A stretch of 40,955 bases of DNA from a virus, in IMG/VR virus record IMGVR_UViG_3300020129_000647, positions 1 to 40,955 of that record; one strand, given 5' to 3'. The number at the start of each line of letters is the position of its first letter. Positions within the stretch are counted from its first letter, which is position 1. Shown piece by piece: positions 17,930 to 25,746 of the stretch. The notes under the pieces were generated by a model that saw nothing but the letters and a program-made list of their open reading frames with translations, did not search any database and was not told the origin of the DNA. The position numbers were made by a program, and so were the translations under genes.

Positions 17930-17944
17930 GAGGTTCCGAGTCTA

Positions 17945-20089
17945 GTGCCCACGCGCAGTAGCAGGGTGCGTCCTTGGCCGTGGGATCTCCGCCTTGCGCT
18001 GGAGGACCTCCCACTTACGGGGCCGCACACGATCGGGGACTTCCGCCCGCTGACCATCGGCCAGTTACGGCCACGGCTGATCGGCAGCACGCGCCAGGCC
18101 AGCCCGCACAAGATCTTCCGCCAGGGGCTGATGCTCGTCCCGACCCAGGCCGGCCTGCTGGTGGGGAAGAAGCAAACCCCACTCAGCCCGTACTTTCCGC
18201 CGGCGCAGGACTACGACTCGGCGCCGCTCTACCACGAGCGGACGTTCATGTTCCGCCCCACGGGCGGTATGGGCGAATCGGTCCAGAGCTCGGCGTCGGA
18301 TCGGCGCTACCACTACGCCATGGACTGCTGGGTCACCGGTGGCCTGTTCGGCAAGGGACCGCTCACCCACCAGATCGTGCCGCCCGCGACCGGGCCGATT
18401 CGGCGTTTCAACGAGGCATTGAACGCCTCGGGCACGCTCGCGCTGTTCGTCCTGGCCGGGCCGAGCGTGCTCGTGCGCGCCGACGACACCAACGCTGGCC
18501 AGACCGCGGTGATCACCCGTGCGGGCCAGGTCGCCACCGACGCGCAACGTTTCAAGGGGGCCTACGCGGGCGCGGTGGACGCGCTCTACGTGGCGTGGAG
18601 CGACGGCACGTTGCAGGAGTACGCCAGCGGGACGACCACGACCTGTGCGCTGCCGTCGGGCTTCAAGCCGAACCTGCTCGAGATCGTCGGCGACGAGCTG
18701 TGGGCGGCCGACTCGGCCGCGTGCATCATTCGCAAAGTCACCAACGATCCCAAGGTCGCCGGCTCGTGGTCGGGGCCGATCCTCGTCGGCAATCCCAGCA
18801 TTCAGATCACCGCGATCCGCCAGACACAGAACCGCCTGGTCATCTTCAAAGCCGACGGCGACCTGTTCACGATCAACGGCGACGGCTCGGACAACGACCT
18901 TTATCCGGGCTTGCAGACCACCGTCGACGTCGACAACGCACGCACTGCCGCGGCCTGGCAGGGCAGCCTGTGGTTCAGGACCGGCAGCGCGTTCTGGCGC
19001 GTGGACATGCAGGGCGGCGCCGTGCTCACGCCCGAGGGGCCCGGCCGCGCGCTCAGCAACCTGTCCGAGGTGCGCGGTCCGGTCCAGGCCTTCGCCGGCT
19101 GGAACAGCCAGATGGCCTTCGGCGCGGTCTTCAACACCAGCACCAACACGAGCTACCTGCTGACCTACGGCAACTGGGAGCCGAACCAGGGCGATACGGG
19201 TACCAGTTACGCTTTCAACAACCAGTGGGACGGCGCGATCGCCCACTGGCCGGGCCGCAGGGTTACCGCGTTGTGGGTCTCGAACATCCCTTCAGATGCA
19301 CGGCTCTACATCGGTTTCGCCGACGGCGGCTACGACTGGATCAAGCTGGTGGCGTTCCCGCTTACGCCCGATTCGGGTGCGGAGTACACGCTGACCGAGA
19401 GCTACATCGTCACTCCGCTCAACCATTTGATGTTCCAGGCGGATAACAAGCAGATCATCGGGGCATCCGTGTTCGGCCCGTTCTTCCCAACCAATGCCGA
19501 GGTCGATTTGAGCTATCGCTTGCGGAGCTCGGCCGGTGCGCCGCCGTCGACGTCCACCGGCGACTTCGTTCCCTGGCCGAACCCGTTTACGTTCAACGGA
19601 GAACGGCTCGACCTGGGCAATGCGGTCGCCAGCACGGCGGTGGAAATCAAGATCAACCTCGACTCGGCCGACACGGTCACCTCGCCCATCCTCGAGGGCA
19701 TCGGGCTGCACGAGCGACTCGTGCCCGCGTTCAAACGCGACTTCACCTTTACCGTGAACGCCCAGGACTACGTGGCGCGCTACGACGGTGCAAGCATCCG
19801 CCAGAGCGGCCGCTCGATTCGGGACATGGTCATGCAGGCGGCAGCCGCGCCGGCTACGGTCGCACTGGAGTTTCCCGACGAGACGGTCTCCAACGTGGCG
19901 CTGTTCGACTACACCGAGCACATGGTCCCGCATTTCGGTCAGGGCGGGCAGGCCGGTCAGGGGTGGAGCCTGGAGATCTCGGCTACCCAATTTAGCGTGA
20001 TCGAGACGCTCGGCATCATCGGTCGTACACGCGGTACGCGCATCGGCGACCTCCGCGGTTTTCACATTTCGCAGACGCGCTTCCTGTAG
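17945..20089 (+). CDS. Large tail protein, probable propeller-type nozzle
   Basis: About 714 residues from GTG 17945; a longer form from 17843 is possible but its first 34 residues (including GGTQQGSTRVFGH) overlap a reverse-strand frame and look non-coding. The middle (residues about 130-420) repeats beta-rich blocks of the type VGDELWAADSAACIIRKV, QNRLVIFKADGDLFTING and WQGSLWFRTGSAFWRV, as in beta-propeller tail proteins. The C-terminal third is jelly-roll-like. Podoviruses use such propellers as the tail nozzle or needle-binding tube (P22 gp10/T7 gp12 analogues). Similarity is structural guesswork from motif rhythm, not a database match. Confidence 0.55.
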   Translation: MPTRSSRVRPWPWDLRLALEDLPLTGPHTIGDFRPLTIGQLRPRLIGSTRQASPHKIFRQGLMLVPTQAGLLVGKKQTPLSPYFPPAQDYDSAPLYHERTFMFRPTGGMGESVQSSASDRRYHYAMDCWVTGGLFGKGPLTHQIVPPATGPIRRFNEALNASGTLALFVLAGPSVLVRADDTNAGQTAVITRAGQVATDAQRFKGAYAGAVDALYVAWSDGTLQEYASGTTTTCALPSGFKPNLLEIVGDELWAADSAACIIRKVTNDPKVAGSWSGPILVGNPSIQITAIRQTQNRLVIFKADGDLFTINGDGSDNDLYPGLQTTVDVDNARTAAAWQGSLWFRTGSAFWRVDMQGGAVLTPEGPGRALSNLSEVRGPVQAFAGWNSQMAFGAVFNTSTNTSYLLTYGNWEPNQGDTGTSYAFNNQWDGAIAHWPGRRVTALWVSNIPSDARLYIGFADGGYDWIKLVAFPLTPDSGAEYTLTESYIVTPLNHLMFQADNKQIIGASVFGPFFPTNAEVDLSYRLRSSAGAPPSTSTGDFVPWPNPFTFNGERLDLGNAVASTAVEIKINLDSADTVTSPILEGIGLHERLVPAFKRDFTFTVNAQDYVARYDGASIRQSGRSIRDMVMQAAAAPATVALEFPDETVSNVALFDYTEHMVPHFGQGGQAGQGWSLEISATQFSVIETLGIIGRTRGTRIGDLRGFHISQTRFL

Positions 20090-20097
20090 GAGGAGAC

Positions 20098-21195
20098 ATG
20101 AGCGGAACGACGGTAGAACTGAACCTGGCGACGGCGGTCGACGCGGACGACAACGCCGACTATCTGACGATCAGCCTGGCCAACTCACTGCGCACGGTGG
20201 ATGGGCTGTTCAACAGCGTCACTGGCCACACCCACGGTGGCGCGCACCAGGGCGGCCCGGTCGCCATTCCGGATGGCTCGATCCAGGCGGTGGATATCGC
20301 CAATGGCGCGGTCACCAACGCCAAGCTCGCCTCCGACACCGCGCGCTTGAATCTGCTCACCAACGGTGGCTTTGAAGTGTGGCAGCGGGGCAACGGGCCG
20401 TTTACGGCCAATGCGTCGGGGGTGTATGGAGCAGATCGTTGGTCCGGAGTAGCAATTGGAACCGACACGCTGAGTGTTTCACGCCACACTACGGCGGGAA
20501 ATCTCGACATCGGTAGTAGTGCCTGTGCTGCTGTGACGTTCACGCTGGGCACCGGAGCCGGAACCAGCCAGTTGTATCAGGACTTTTCGTTTGACGGAAT
20601 TCAACTCGCCGGTCGGACCGTCACGCTATCGGTACGCGTCAAGTGCTCGACGCCGAACGCGGTCCGCATTGCTTTGAATGGCTTCGATGCATCGAGCCAC
20701 TACACCTATTCGGGGTTCCACTCGGGTGGTGGCGCGTATGAAACGCTCACGGTGACGGCCACGATGAGCGCGACTCTGACTCGGTGCCAGACGGCGATCT
20801 TCTTTGCGGCTTCCTGTACGGCCTATATCGATAACGCCATGCTGGTGGTCGGCTCGGTGCCCGCTGACTACGCGCCGCTGCACGCGGCGGATGAGTTGCA
20901 CCGCTGCCAGCGGTATTTCGAATTGATGGGCGGAACATCAGGTGGTGGTCCTGACATCCTCGGGTACGCCGGGACTGCTGGAGAAGTCTGGGGCATGACC
21001 GCTTTTTTCAAAGCAACGAAGCCAGTGACTCCAACGCTCACGAAGATAGTCACTTGGGCTACGACGAACTGTGGCCAGCCAACGATTGATCATCCTTCTT
21101 CAGCCGCATGTCGTGTCTTCACAACTGTGACTGGAATCGGAGCCTTTGCTCTGAGTGCCGATGTCGGGCAACTCAGTGCGGAAGCCAACGTCTGA
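20098..21195 (+). CDS. Tail fibre / receptor-binding protein
   Basis: A 365-residue fibre behind an AGGAGGAG ribosome site (20087-20094). N-terminal residues 1-75 contain a phage-stalk region ending in VDIANGAVTNAKLASDTARL, the usual linker before a fibre head. Then LLTNGGFEVWQRGNGPFTAN and YGADRW begin a carbohydrate-binding jelly roll (QLYQDFSFDGIQLAGRTVTL and ending SVPADYAPLHAADELHRCQR YFELMGG in two parts). This arrangement is common in fibres of many phages and prophages and likely binds cell-surface glycan. It is the best candidate host-recognition protein of the window. Confidence 0.75.
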   Translation: MSGTTVELNLATAVDADDNADYLTISLANSLRTVDGLFNSVTGHTHGGAHQGGPVAIPDGSIQAVDIANGAVTNAKLASDTARLNLLTNGGFEVWQRGNGPFTANASGVYGADRWSGVAIGTDTLSVSRHTTAGNLDIGSSACAAVTFTLGTGAGTSQLYQDFSFDGIQLAGRTVTLSVRVKCSTPNAVRIALNGFDASSHYTYSGFHSGGGAYETLTVTATMSATLTRCQTAIFFAASCTAYIDNAMLVVGSVPADYAPLHAADELHRCQRYFELMGGTSGGGPDILGYAGTAGEVWGMTAFFKATKPVTPTLTKIVTWATTNCGQPTIDHPSSAACRVFTTVTGIGAFALSADVGQLSAEANV

Positions 21196-21593
21196 TGCCA
21201 GTTACGATTACGACACTCGATGTTCCAGGTGCGTGGGCATACGTGCATGCTGACGCGCCCGGTGGCAGCCACGGCGGCACGCTCGATCCGGCCACGGTTA
21301 CCTACGGCACGCACGCCGACGGCTCACCCAACTACGACACGGTGGTCGTGCCGTGTCCTGAAGGCGACGCGGTGTCGTACTGGCCGCCCGGTGGCGGAGC
21401 CGACGCGCTCAACGGTCAGTTGCTGCACGTCCAACTCGCCATGCGCCCCGGTCTGGGCCGCGAGGCCAAGACGCTGGAGCAAGCCGCGGCCGAGGTCAAG
21501 GCGCGCGTGGTCGCCACCGACGGCGAGGAGCGCTGGATTTTGGACGACGCCGCGCTGAGTGCGCTCGAGGCGAGGCAGGGCGCGCGTGTCTGA
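21195..21593 (+). CDS. Small fibre-associated protein, hypothetical
   Basis: A 132-residue protein whose ATG overlaps the fibre stop (TGATG). The first 75 residues are beta-rich (VTITTLDVPGAWAYVHADAP, then YDTVVVPCPEGDAVSYWPPG). The last 55 are a helical, acidic segment (EAKTLEQAAAEVKARVV). It could be a fibre chaperone or capping protein because of its position; no family recognised. Confidence 0.55.
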   Translation: MPVTITTLDVPGAWAYVHADAPGGSHGGTLDPATVTYGTHADGSPNYDTVVVPCPEGDAVSYWPPGGGADALNGQLLHVQLAMRPGLGREAKTLEQAAAEVKARVVATDGEERWILDDAALSALEARQGARV

Positions 21594-21768
21594 GTATTCG
21601 ATCGGACCAGGTGTTGCACAGGCGATCGCCGACAACGGCGATGAGCCGAGGTCGGACGAGCAGTTCATCATCCTGCGCGAGGGCGACAAGATCAGCGAAA
21701 CGTTTGGTCGCGACGCTGTCTATCACTGGATTGAGAGGGACAACCTCGTCAAGAGGTCTCCGTTTTGA
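21586..21768 (+). CDS. Small protein before the cysteine peptidase, possibly its detached N-terminal domain
   Basis: A 60-residue product from GTG 21586 (VSEYSIGPGVAQAIADNGDE, then SETFGRDAVYHWIERDNLV), overlapping the preceding gene by eight bases. The pattern IGPGxAxAxxxNGDEPxSDE looks like a compact domain. The downstream peptidase frame opens within this gene and lacks a clean start, so the two may once have been one protein separated by a frameshift, or they may be translationally coupled. I do not know a function. Confidence 0.5.
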   Translation: MSEYSIGPGVAQAIADNGDEPRSDEQFIILREGDKISETFGRDAVYHWIERDNLVKRSPF

Positions 21769-22252
21769 GACGGATGATGCAGAGGGCGTCGGTTGGGACC
21801 CGTGGACTTCGCAGCCATCCCAACTCTATGACTGGACGTGCTCGGCGTGTGCGACGGAGTGGACCGAGCGCGCCGTCGGCGCTAGCCGCTCCGGTGACGT
21901 CTACGCGAACCGTGAAGCGGTCGTGTACCACATCGGCTACCCGCACAACATCAGCAGCGCGGTGGGGCTGCACGATGGCAGCGGCGCCCAGTTGCAGCGT
22001 GTGCTGCGCGAGCACGCCGGCCTGGAGACGGAGCAGGCCTGGCTGAGCTTCGATGAGGCGTACGAGATCTTCAGCCAGGGCCTGGGGCTCGGCAGCGGAC
22101 AGGAGTATTACCACTGGGTCGCGTTCCGCGGCGTGAGCGGCTCGAGCCTGTGGATCAGCAATTCGGCGCCAGGCTACCGCGGGATCTACGACGAGTTGAG
22201 TCGCTATGACTACGACCGGCTGGGACCCTGGTCCTGCCTCTGGATCGTGTGA
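21731..22252 (+). CDS. C39/papain-like cysteine peptidase, candidate endolysin
   Basis: About 173 residues from TTG 21731; TTG 21704 is an alternative and neither has a good ribosome site. A papain-like triad is visible: Cys37 or Cys40 in LYDWTCSACATEW, His in EYYHWVAFRG and Asn in LWISNSAPGYRG. The aromatic VYHIGYPHNIS and AVGLHDGSG segments fit the C39-like fold found in phage and bacterial exported peptidases. Lying directly before three small membrane proteins, it is the best candidate for the peptidoglycan-cleaving endolysin (NlpC/C39-like amidopeptidase). A virion peptidase is the alternative. Confidence 0.6.
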   Translation: MRGTTSSRGLRFETDDAEGVGWDPWTSQPSQLYDWTCSACATEWTERAVGASRSGDVYANREAVVYHIGYPHNISSAVGLHDGSGAQLQRVLREHAGLETEQAWLSFDEAYEIFSQGLGLGSGQEYYHWVAFRGVSGSSLWISNSAPGYRGIYDELSRYDYDRLGPWSCLWIV

Positions 22253-22479
22253 GCGCGTCAGCCGAGGTCGGCAATGTCGAGGACTGGCACGAGGCGCCGT
22301 CGGTCACGATCGTCCGCCTGGTCTGTCAATTGCTCTTATCGGTGGGCGTGCTCGCCGGCTGTCTGTGGGTGATGGTCAACAAGCCCGAGGACACTGCCGG
22401 CGCAGCGCTCGCGGCGGGCGTCGTCCTGGGTAGCTGGTTCACTGGTGTTCGCGAGCCAGTCTTGCGCGCGAGGCGCTGA
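22249..22479 (+). CDS. Membrane protein, candidate holin
   Basis: A 76-residue protein with GTG overlapping the previous stop (GTGA). Two hydrophobic segments are visible: about residues 20-42 (VTIVRLVCQLLLSVGVLAGC) and 50-67 (TAGAALAAGVVLGSWFTG), and a basic C-terminus (REPVLRARR). Size and topology match class II holins, which form membrane lesions that let the endolysin out or trigger lysis timing. Adjacent to the cysteine peptidase, it probably starts the lysis cassette. Confidence 0.6.
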   Translation: MSASAEVGNVEDWHEAPSVTIVRLVCQLLLSVGVLAGCLWVMVNKPEDTAGAALAAGVVLGSWFTGVREPVLRARR

Positions 22480-22491
22480 GGGGAGAAACGC

Positions 22492-22653
22492 ATGCAACTC
22501 GGAACTGTCGGAACGGTGCCGGTGACGATCGGCTGGATACTGGCTGTGCTGGTACTGCTGATTGCGGTGCTGGGCCTGATCAACGTGGTCCCGTTTACGG
22601 CTACGGTCGTGTTTGGGCTGGTCGCGGCGCTCGCCATAGCGAGGTTGATCTGA
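22492..22653 (+). CDS. Small two-helix membrane protein of the lysis region
   Basis: A 53-residue protein from ATG 22492 with GGGGAG seven bases upstream. Nearly the whole chain is hydrophobic, with two segments (TIGWILAVLVLLIAVLGLI and FTATVVFGLVAALAIARLI). It may be a second holin, an antiholin or a helper of the preceding gene. No charged tail that would separate these options. Confidence 0.55.
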   Translation: MQLGTVGTVPVTIGWILAVLVLLIAVLGLINVVPFTATVVFGLVAALAIARLI

Positions 22654-22654
22654 C

Positions 22655-22732
22655 GTGGTCTATGGCGTCGGCGGCCTCATCATTACGATTTTGATCATCG
22701 TCGTCCTGCTCAGGCTTCTCGGCCTCGTCTAG
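22655..22732 (+). CDS. 25-residue hydrophobic microprotein
   Basis: From GTG 22655 the frame encodes MVYGVGGLIITILIIVVLLR and five more residues, a single transmembrane helix with one Arg near the end, similar in feel to the short hydrophobic peptides (such as Lmo0937/DUF5670 type) common in bacterial and phage genomes. It is one base after the previous stop and its own TAG is followed by the AGGAGG ribosome site of the next gene. Being so short it needs protein evidence, but it fits tightly into the gene string. Confidence 0.45.
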   Translation: MVYGVGGLIITILIIVVLLRLLGLV

Positions 22733-22745
22733 TCAGGAGGATGGC

Positions 22746-22958
22746 GTGGTCGTCGCGGCAATCTTCCGCGGCGACAGAGCGCAAGTCCGTGCGCTCATGC
22801 TGGCGGTCGAGCACAACTGCTCGTGCGAGATGTCACCTGAAGGGCTGATCAGCGGGACCTGCTTCGCCCACCAGGCACTCCTGGATCAACGCTTTTTGGA
22901 TGGCTGCCTCTTTGCGCGGTGGATGCACGAGCGGCTCGAGGCCGAGGAGGAGACGTAA
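22746..22958 (+). CDS. Small cysteine-containing protein, last gene of late operon
   Basis: A 70-residue soluble protein from GTG 22746 with a strong AGGAGG at 22736-22741. It contains four cysteines (HNCSCEMSPEGLISGTCFAH and GCLF) and a charged helical C-terminus (ARWMHERLEAEEET). The CxC and C/H spacing could bind a metal. No known family. It stops right at the start of the terminator hairpin. Confidence 0.55.
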   Translation: MVVAAIFRGDRAQVRALMLAVEHNCSCEMSPEGLISGTCFAHQALLDQRFLDGCLFARWMHERLEAEEET

Positions 22959-22998
22959 AAGAACCTCCGCCACCCCTGTCAAGGTGAGGGAGGTTCTT
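22959..22998 (+). terminator. Hairpin terminator of the late operon
   Basis: AAGAACCTCC (22959-22968) pairs perfectly with GGAGGTTCTT (22989-22998), and an inner CACC/GGTG (22971-22974 with 22983-22986) extends the stem. It begins within the stop codon of the last late gene. The T-tract is short (TT then CC), so the hairpin may also act in the reverse direction, where the arm is followed by a run of A/T (TTTTACG on the minus strand). A second hairpin, GCGGCG/CGCCGC at 23013-23035 with a CAT/ATG extension, follows. Confidence 0.7.
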
Positions 22999-23012
22999 CC
23001 GCGCAAGACTGT

Positions 23013-23230
23013 GCGGCGTCATCCCGATGCGCCGCCCGCTTGAGTGTAAGGGTGCTGGCAGGCATACGGCGGAGTGACGTTTCGTTGCGCACGGGCGCCG
23101 TACCTGCCAGGTGGTCCACTCCCCTTCGGCGCCAGCGTAACGTAACGAGGTGAAGGGAGCGCCATCTGGCAGGGTGCGAACGACATCACTCGTTACGACA
23201 CAACCGGTGAACCCTGCATGCCTGCCAGCA
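23013..23230. repeat. Gene-free convergent region with hairpins and four TGGCAGG repeats
   Basis: Between the late operon and the leftward genes about 270 bases hold no gene I can support. They contain a GC hairpin (23013-23035), four copies of TGGCAGG in alternating orientation (23056 forward, 23103 reverse, 23167 forward, 23221 reverse), a perfect 13-base inverted pair TGCTGGCAGGCAT (23053-23065) and ATGCCTGCCAGCA (23218-23230), a GGCGCCG/CGGCGCC pair (23095-23134) and GTAACGAG/CTCGTTAC. This is too much structure for a plain spacer. It could be a bidirectional terminator, a structured RNA, an origin or a protein-binding array. Confidence 0.6.
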
Positions 23231-23271
23231 TTCCCTTACTTCCGCTAACGGCACTTAGGTCTACCAAGCGC

Positions 23272-23880
23272 TCAGGCAGCCCACAGCTGGTGCTGCCAGC
23301 GGTCCCAGGAATGCGACACGGCGCCCGAGCCAGGGAACAGATCTACGAGCGTATCGCCCTGTTTCAGGTTGAGCACCTGGAACAGCCAGAAGCAGAATGT
23401 CTCGGGCTTCTGGCCCTTGGTCTGCACTCGACTCTGCGAGCGCATGACCGCGTTCGCCCGGACCCAGTCTCGGATCGTGTCTTGCTTCCGCGTGCGTTTG
23501 CGACCGCCGCGCCAGATGACCGGCTCCCAGGCGTACCCGACGCCGACGCCTGGCTTCATGACAAACCAGTCCTTGACCCAGGCGCCGACGCGGACGTCGC
23601 TCGCGCCGAAGGCGTGGCAGGTGTTGAGTAGCGTGGGGAGTGTCGGCGCGCTCAACGACAGTGCCCATCCATCGGGATACTCAGTCACGAGGCGACGCAC
23701 CAGCGCGACGTGATCGACCTCGCCCGCATAGTCCGGGTGGTCACCGTAGATTGCCTTTGCGCGTCCGATATACGGCGGATCGGCATAGGCCACAGTGATC
23801 GGCTCGCGCACGTCGAAATTTAAACATTTCGCGCGCCGCAGAACTAGTGGCACTGCGGGCGAAGCCTGGTGGGCGCTCAT
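23272..23880 (-). CDS. DNA methyltransferase, beta-class (N6-adenine or N4-cytosine)
   Basis: A 202-residue methyltransferase. The catalytic DPPY lies near the N-terminus (ITVAYADPPYIGRAKA, residues 34-37), and the S-adenosylmethionine loop FPGSG is at the C-terminus (VDLFPGSGAVSHSW, from about residue 182). That order, DPPY before FxGxG, is the beta class. A middle EPVIWRGGRKRTRKQDTIRD fits the DNA-binding region. There is no partner restriction gene, so it is an orphan phage enzyme that may protect phage DNA from host restriction or influence transcription. It is the last gene of the leftward block; the start at 23880 is the most upstream ATG. Confidence 0.8.
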   Translation of the reverse strand: MSAHQASPAVPLVLRRAKCLNFDVREPITVAYADPPYIGRAKAIYGDHPDYAGEVDHVALVRRLVTEYPDGWALSLSAPTLPTLLNTCHAFGASDVRVGAWVKDWFVMKPGVGVGYAWEPVIWRGGRKRTRKQDTIRDWVRANAVMRSQSRVQTKGQKPETFCFWLFQVLNLKQGDTLVDLFPGSGAVSHSWDRWQHQLWAA

Positions 23881-23937
23881 ATGGGTGCGCGTCAGACCTC
23901 GCCACTGACAGGCAGTGCCAGAGCACGTTTGATCATC

Positions 23938-24243
23938 CTAACCATCTTTAGCGTGACCAAGCGCGGTGAGGCTAGCGTGCAGATCGGCCATTGCTTGAAT
24001 CTCGATATCACACGGCGGCTCATGCTTGTGGGCGGTAGCACTCCACACTGATCGTGCAGCCGTGACTACCGCTTGCATGGCGGCCATCTTCCCCTGGTAG
24101 TCCTCGCACTCGGCCTCACGGGCGAGCAAGAATCTGCGTAGTTCGTCACGCTCGCGCTCGGTGCGTTGCTGAACGCGCACCATGTCGTCAAACACGACCA
24201 CCCATTCGTCGGGCAGTGGTTGCTCAGGCTTGATCATATCCAT
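23938..24243 (-). CDS. Coiled-coil microprotein, hypothetical
   Basis: A 101-residue helical protein (MDMIKPEQPLPDEWVVVFDD, then RVQQRTERERDELRRFLLAR and ECEDYQGKMAAMQAVV). The central heptads of Leu/Val/Met with Arg/Glu suggest a dimeric coiled coil. No metal or enzyme motif beyond an isolated CD. It belongs to a run of similar charged helical genes on this strand. Function unknown. Confidence 0.5.
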   Translation of the reverse strand: MDMIKPEQPLPDEWVVVFDDMVRVQQRTERERDELRRFLLAREAECEDYQGKMAAMQAVVTAARSVWSATAHKHEPPCDIEIQAMADLHASLTALGHAKDG

Positions 24244-24251
24244 CTATATGT

Positions 24252-24596
24252 CTAGCAAAGCTTGTTTTCTTCGAGCGCCCGAGCCTGCCAGGCGACCTCT
24301 TTGATTGCGTCCAGCACCTCTCGCAGTCGCTTGACTTCAACACGCAATTCGTCACGTTCGGCTTCGTACTGGTCTGCTCGCATCTCGGCTAGTTCCAGTT
24401 GGAGAGTTAGTTCGTAGGTGCGCCCGGCGATCAATGCCTCGAACCGCTGGTTGCCTTCACGTATTTGCGCCTTGAGTCGCGCGTTGTCGGCAAGCAACGG
24501 GATCGAGCCTTCGGCCACGACACCGCGTCCGCAGTTGCAATGTAGGCATCCGTCTTCATCTACGAAGTCCCAATGCCGCTCTTGTTCGATGGTCAT
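24252..24596 (-). CDS. Coiled-coil protein with Cys cluster, hypothetical
   Basis: 114 residues starting at ATG 24596, which has GAGGGAG about five bases upstream; a longer start at 24617 lacks this. The N-terminus has a Cys cluster (DEDGCLHCNCGRGVV) that might bind zinc. The rest is a long coiled coil (ADNARLKAQIREGNQRFEAL and QYEAERDELRVEVKRLREVL). Its plan, a Cys motif plus coiled coil, resembles the next gene (24627-25277) and may be a distant paralogue. Function unknown. Confidence 0.5.
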   Translation of the reverse strand: MTIEQERHWDFVDEDGCLHCNCGRGVVAEGSIPLLADNARLKAQIREGNQRFEALIAGRTYELTLQLELAEMRADQYEAERDELRVEVKRLREVLDAIKEVAWQARALEENKLC

Positions 24597-24626
24597 GTTT
24601 GCTCCCTCTAACAACAACTAGGTCTA

Positions 24627-25277
24627 TCAAAGAGCCCGACGGGCGATGCTGGCTAACTCGGCGGCGGACATCCGCATGTGGAATCCCGCTTCGATTTGCT
24701 CCAGTGCTGTCCGGAACTGCTCGGCCGCTTTGGTCGCCTCGCTCAGTTGCCACTCCAGCGTGGCGACCTGGGATTCGGCGTCATGCATTCGGGCGGTACG
24801 TCCGCGCAGTGCTTCAGAGCCGAGGGCGAGTTTTGCCTGACGGAGATCGGCGCAAGGAATACATCCGTCATCGTGTTCTCCATTGCAGACATTCTCAAAC
24901 CTGCTCACGTAAGTCTGAAGCGCCGCCCGCAGCCGCTCGGCTTCGTCCTCAGCATCTCTGTATCGCTTGTTGAATCGCTCGTTCTGTGCCAGCGTTTCAT
25001 TGAGCGCCTCGGTGCGCTCGCGCAGCTTCTCCTCGGCCAGCGCATACGTGCGCGCCAGGGCGCCGTTCTCGCGTTGGAGCCGCTCGACTTCGACCTCAGT
25101 ACCGTGCAAGAGTTTGCTGAGTGCGTGCAGGTCATTGCTCGTGGTCATGTGAGCAGAGACGCGGTCCGCGATTTCTTCATGCAGCCGCTCGACTTCGGCT
25201 TCGAGCACGGCGATAGCCGCGCGCAACTCGTTTTCGATAATGCCGGCGGCCTCGCTGTCGTTGGTAGAGCTAAGCAT
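24627..25277 (-). CDS. Long coiled-coil protein, hypothetical
   Basis: 216 residues from ATG 25277, which overlaps the stop of the HNH gene (CATGCTTAG). Nearly continuous heptads (AAIAVLEAEVERLHEEIADR, GTEVEVERLQRENGALARTY, EKLRERTEALNETLAQNERF) are followed by a Cys region (ENVCNGEHDDGCIPCADLRQ) and another helix. C-x-x-C with an upstream Cys and His could bind zinc. The layout of coiled coil with a Cys motif recurs in 24252-24596. No known family; structural or DNA-binding roles are guesses. Confidence 0.5.
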   Translation of the reverse strand: MLSSTNDSEAAGIIENELRAAIAVLEAEVERLHEEIADRVSAHMTTSNDLHALSKLLHGTEVEVERLQRENGALARTYALAEEKLRERTEALNETLAQNERFNKRYRDAEDEAERLRAALQTYVSRFENVCNGEHDDGCIPCADLRQAKLALGSEALRGRTARMHDAESQVATLEWQLSEATKAAEQFRTALEQIEAGFHMRMSAAELASIARRAL

Positions 25278-25746
25278 GATTATTTTTCGCAAGCATCGCT
25301 TCGTAGGTGAAGTTGTCGCCTTTGACTGAGTTGCAATGAACGCAGCAGGGGACGACGTTTTCGATGCTGTAGGGTCCGCCGGCGATCTTCCGATCAAGCC
25401 CTGCACCAGTCGCCGCGATTGGACCGCCGCAATAGTGGCAGGGCTGACTGACTAGCGCCGCGTACTGGTCAAGCGTCAGCGTGCAGGGCACCGGTTTCTT
25501 CAGCACGTGCCTACCGCCCACTCGGGCCGCGTATTGCAATCGTGAGAAGCGCGCCGCGATCTGCTCGTTCATTGTTCGCTTGCCTTGTCGGCCGAGACGT
25601 TCTCGCTGTCGTCGTCCATACTCGCGGCAGCGCGCTCTGAAACATGACGAGCAGACATTGCGCCGGCCAAACCTCGACGCGGCATTCCTGGCGAAGTCTT
25701 CGGGCAGCCCGGTGCGGCCACAGTCGAGACACGTCCGCTCACCCAT
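25270..25746 (-). CDS. HNH endonuclease with N-terminal zinc ribbon
   Basis: 158 residues starting at ATG 25746, which overlaps the stop of the upstream gene (TAATG). An N-terminal four-Cys ribbon (CLDCGRTGLPEDFARN and NVCSSCFRARCRE) precedes an HNH core: PCHYCGGPIAATGAGLDRK, SIENVVPCCVHCNSVKGDNF, with the D, N and conserved C-x-x-C pairs expected. Such phage HNH nucleases include free-standing homing enzymes and packaging helpers next to terminases. This one is not beside terminase, so a homing or recombination role is more likely. Confidence 0.75.
   Translation of the reverse strand: MGERTCLDCGRTGLPEDFARNAASRFGRRNVCSSCFRARCREYGRRQRERLGRQGKRTMNEQIAARFSRLQYAARVGGRHVLKKPVPCTLTLDQYAALVSQPCHYCGGPIAATGAGLDRKIAGGPYSIENVVPCCVHCNSVKGDNFTYEAMLAKNNHA

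Noticed and set aside
17843-17944. N-terminal extension of the nozzle-like gene from 17843
   Set aside because: The added 34 residues look non-coding and overlap a reverse-strand frame; GTG 17945 fits the gene spacing better.
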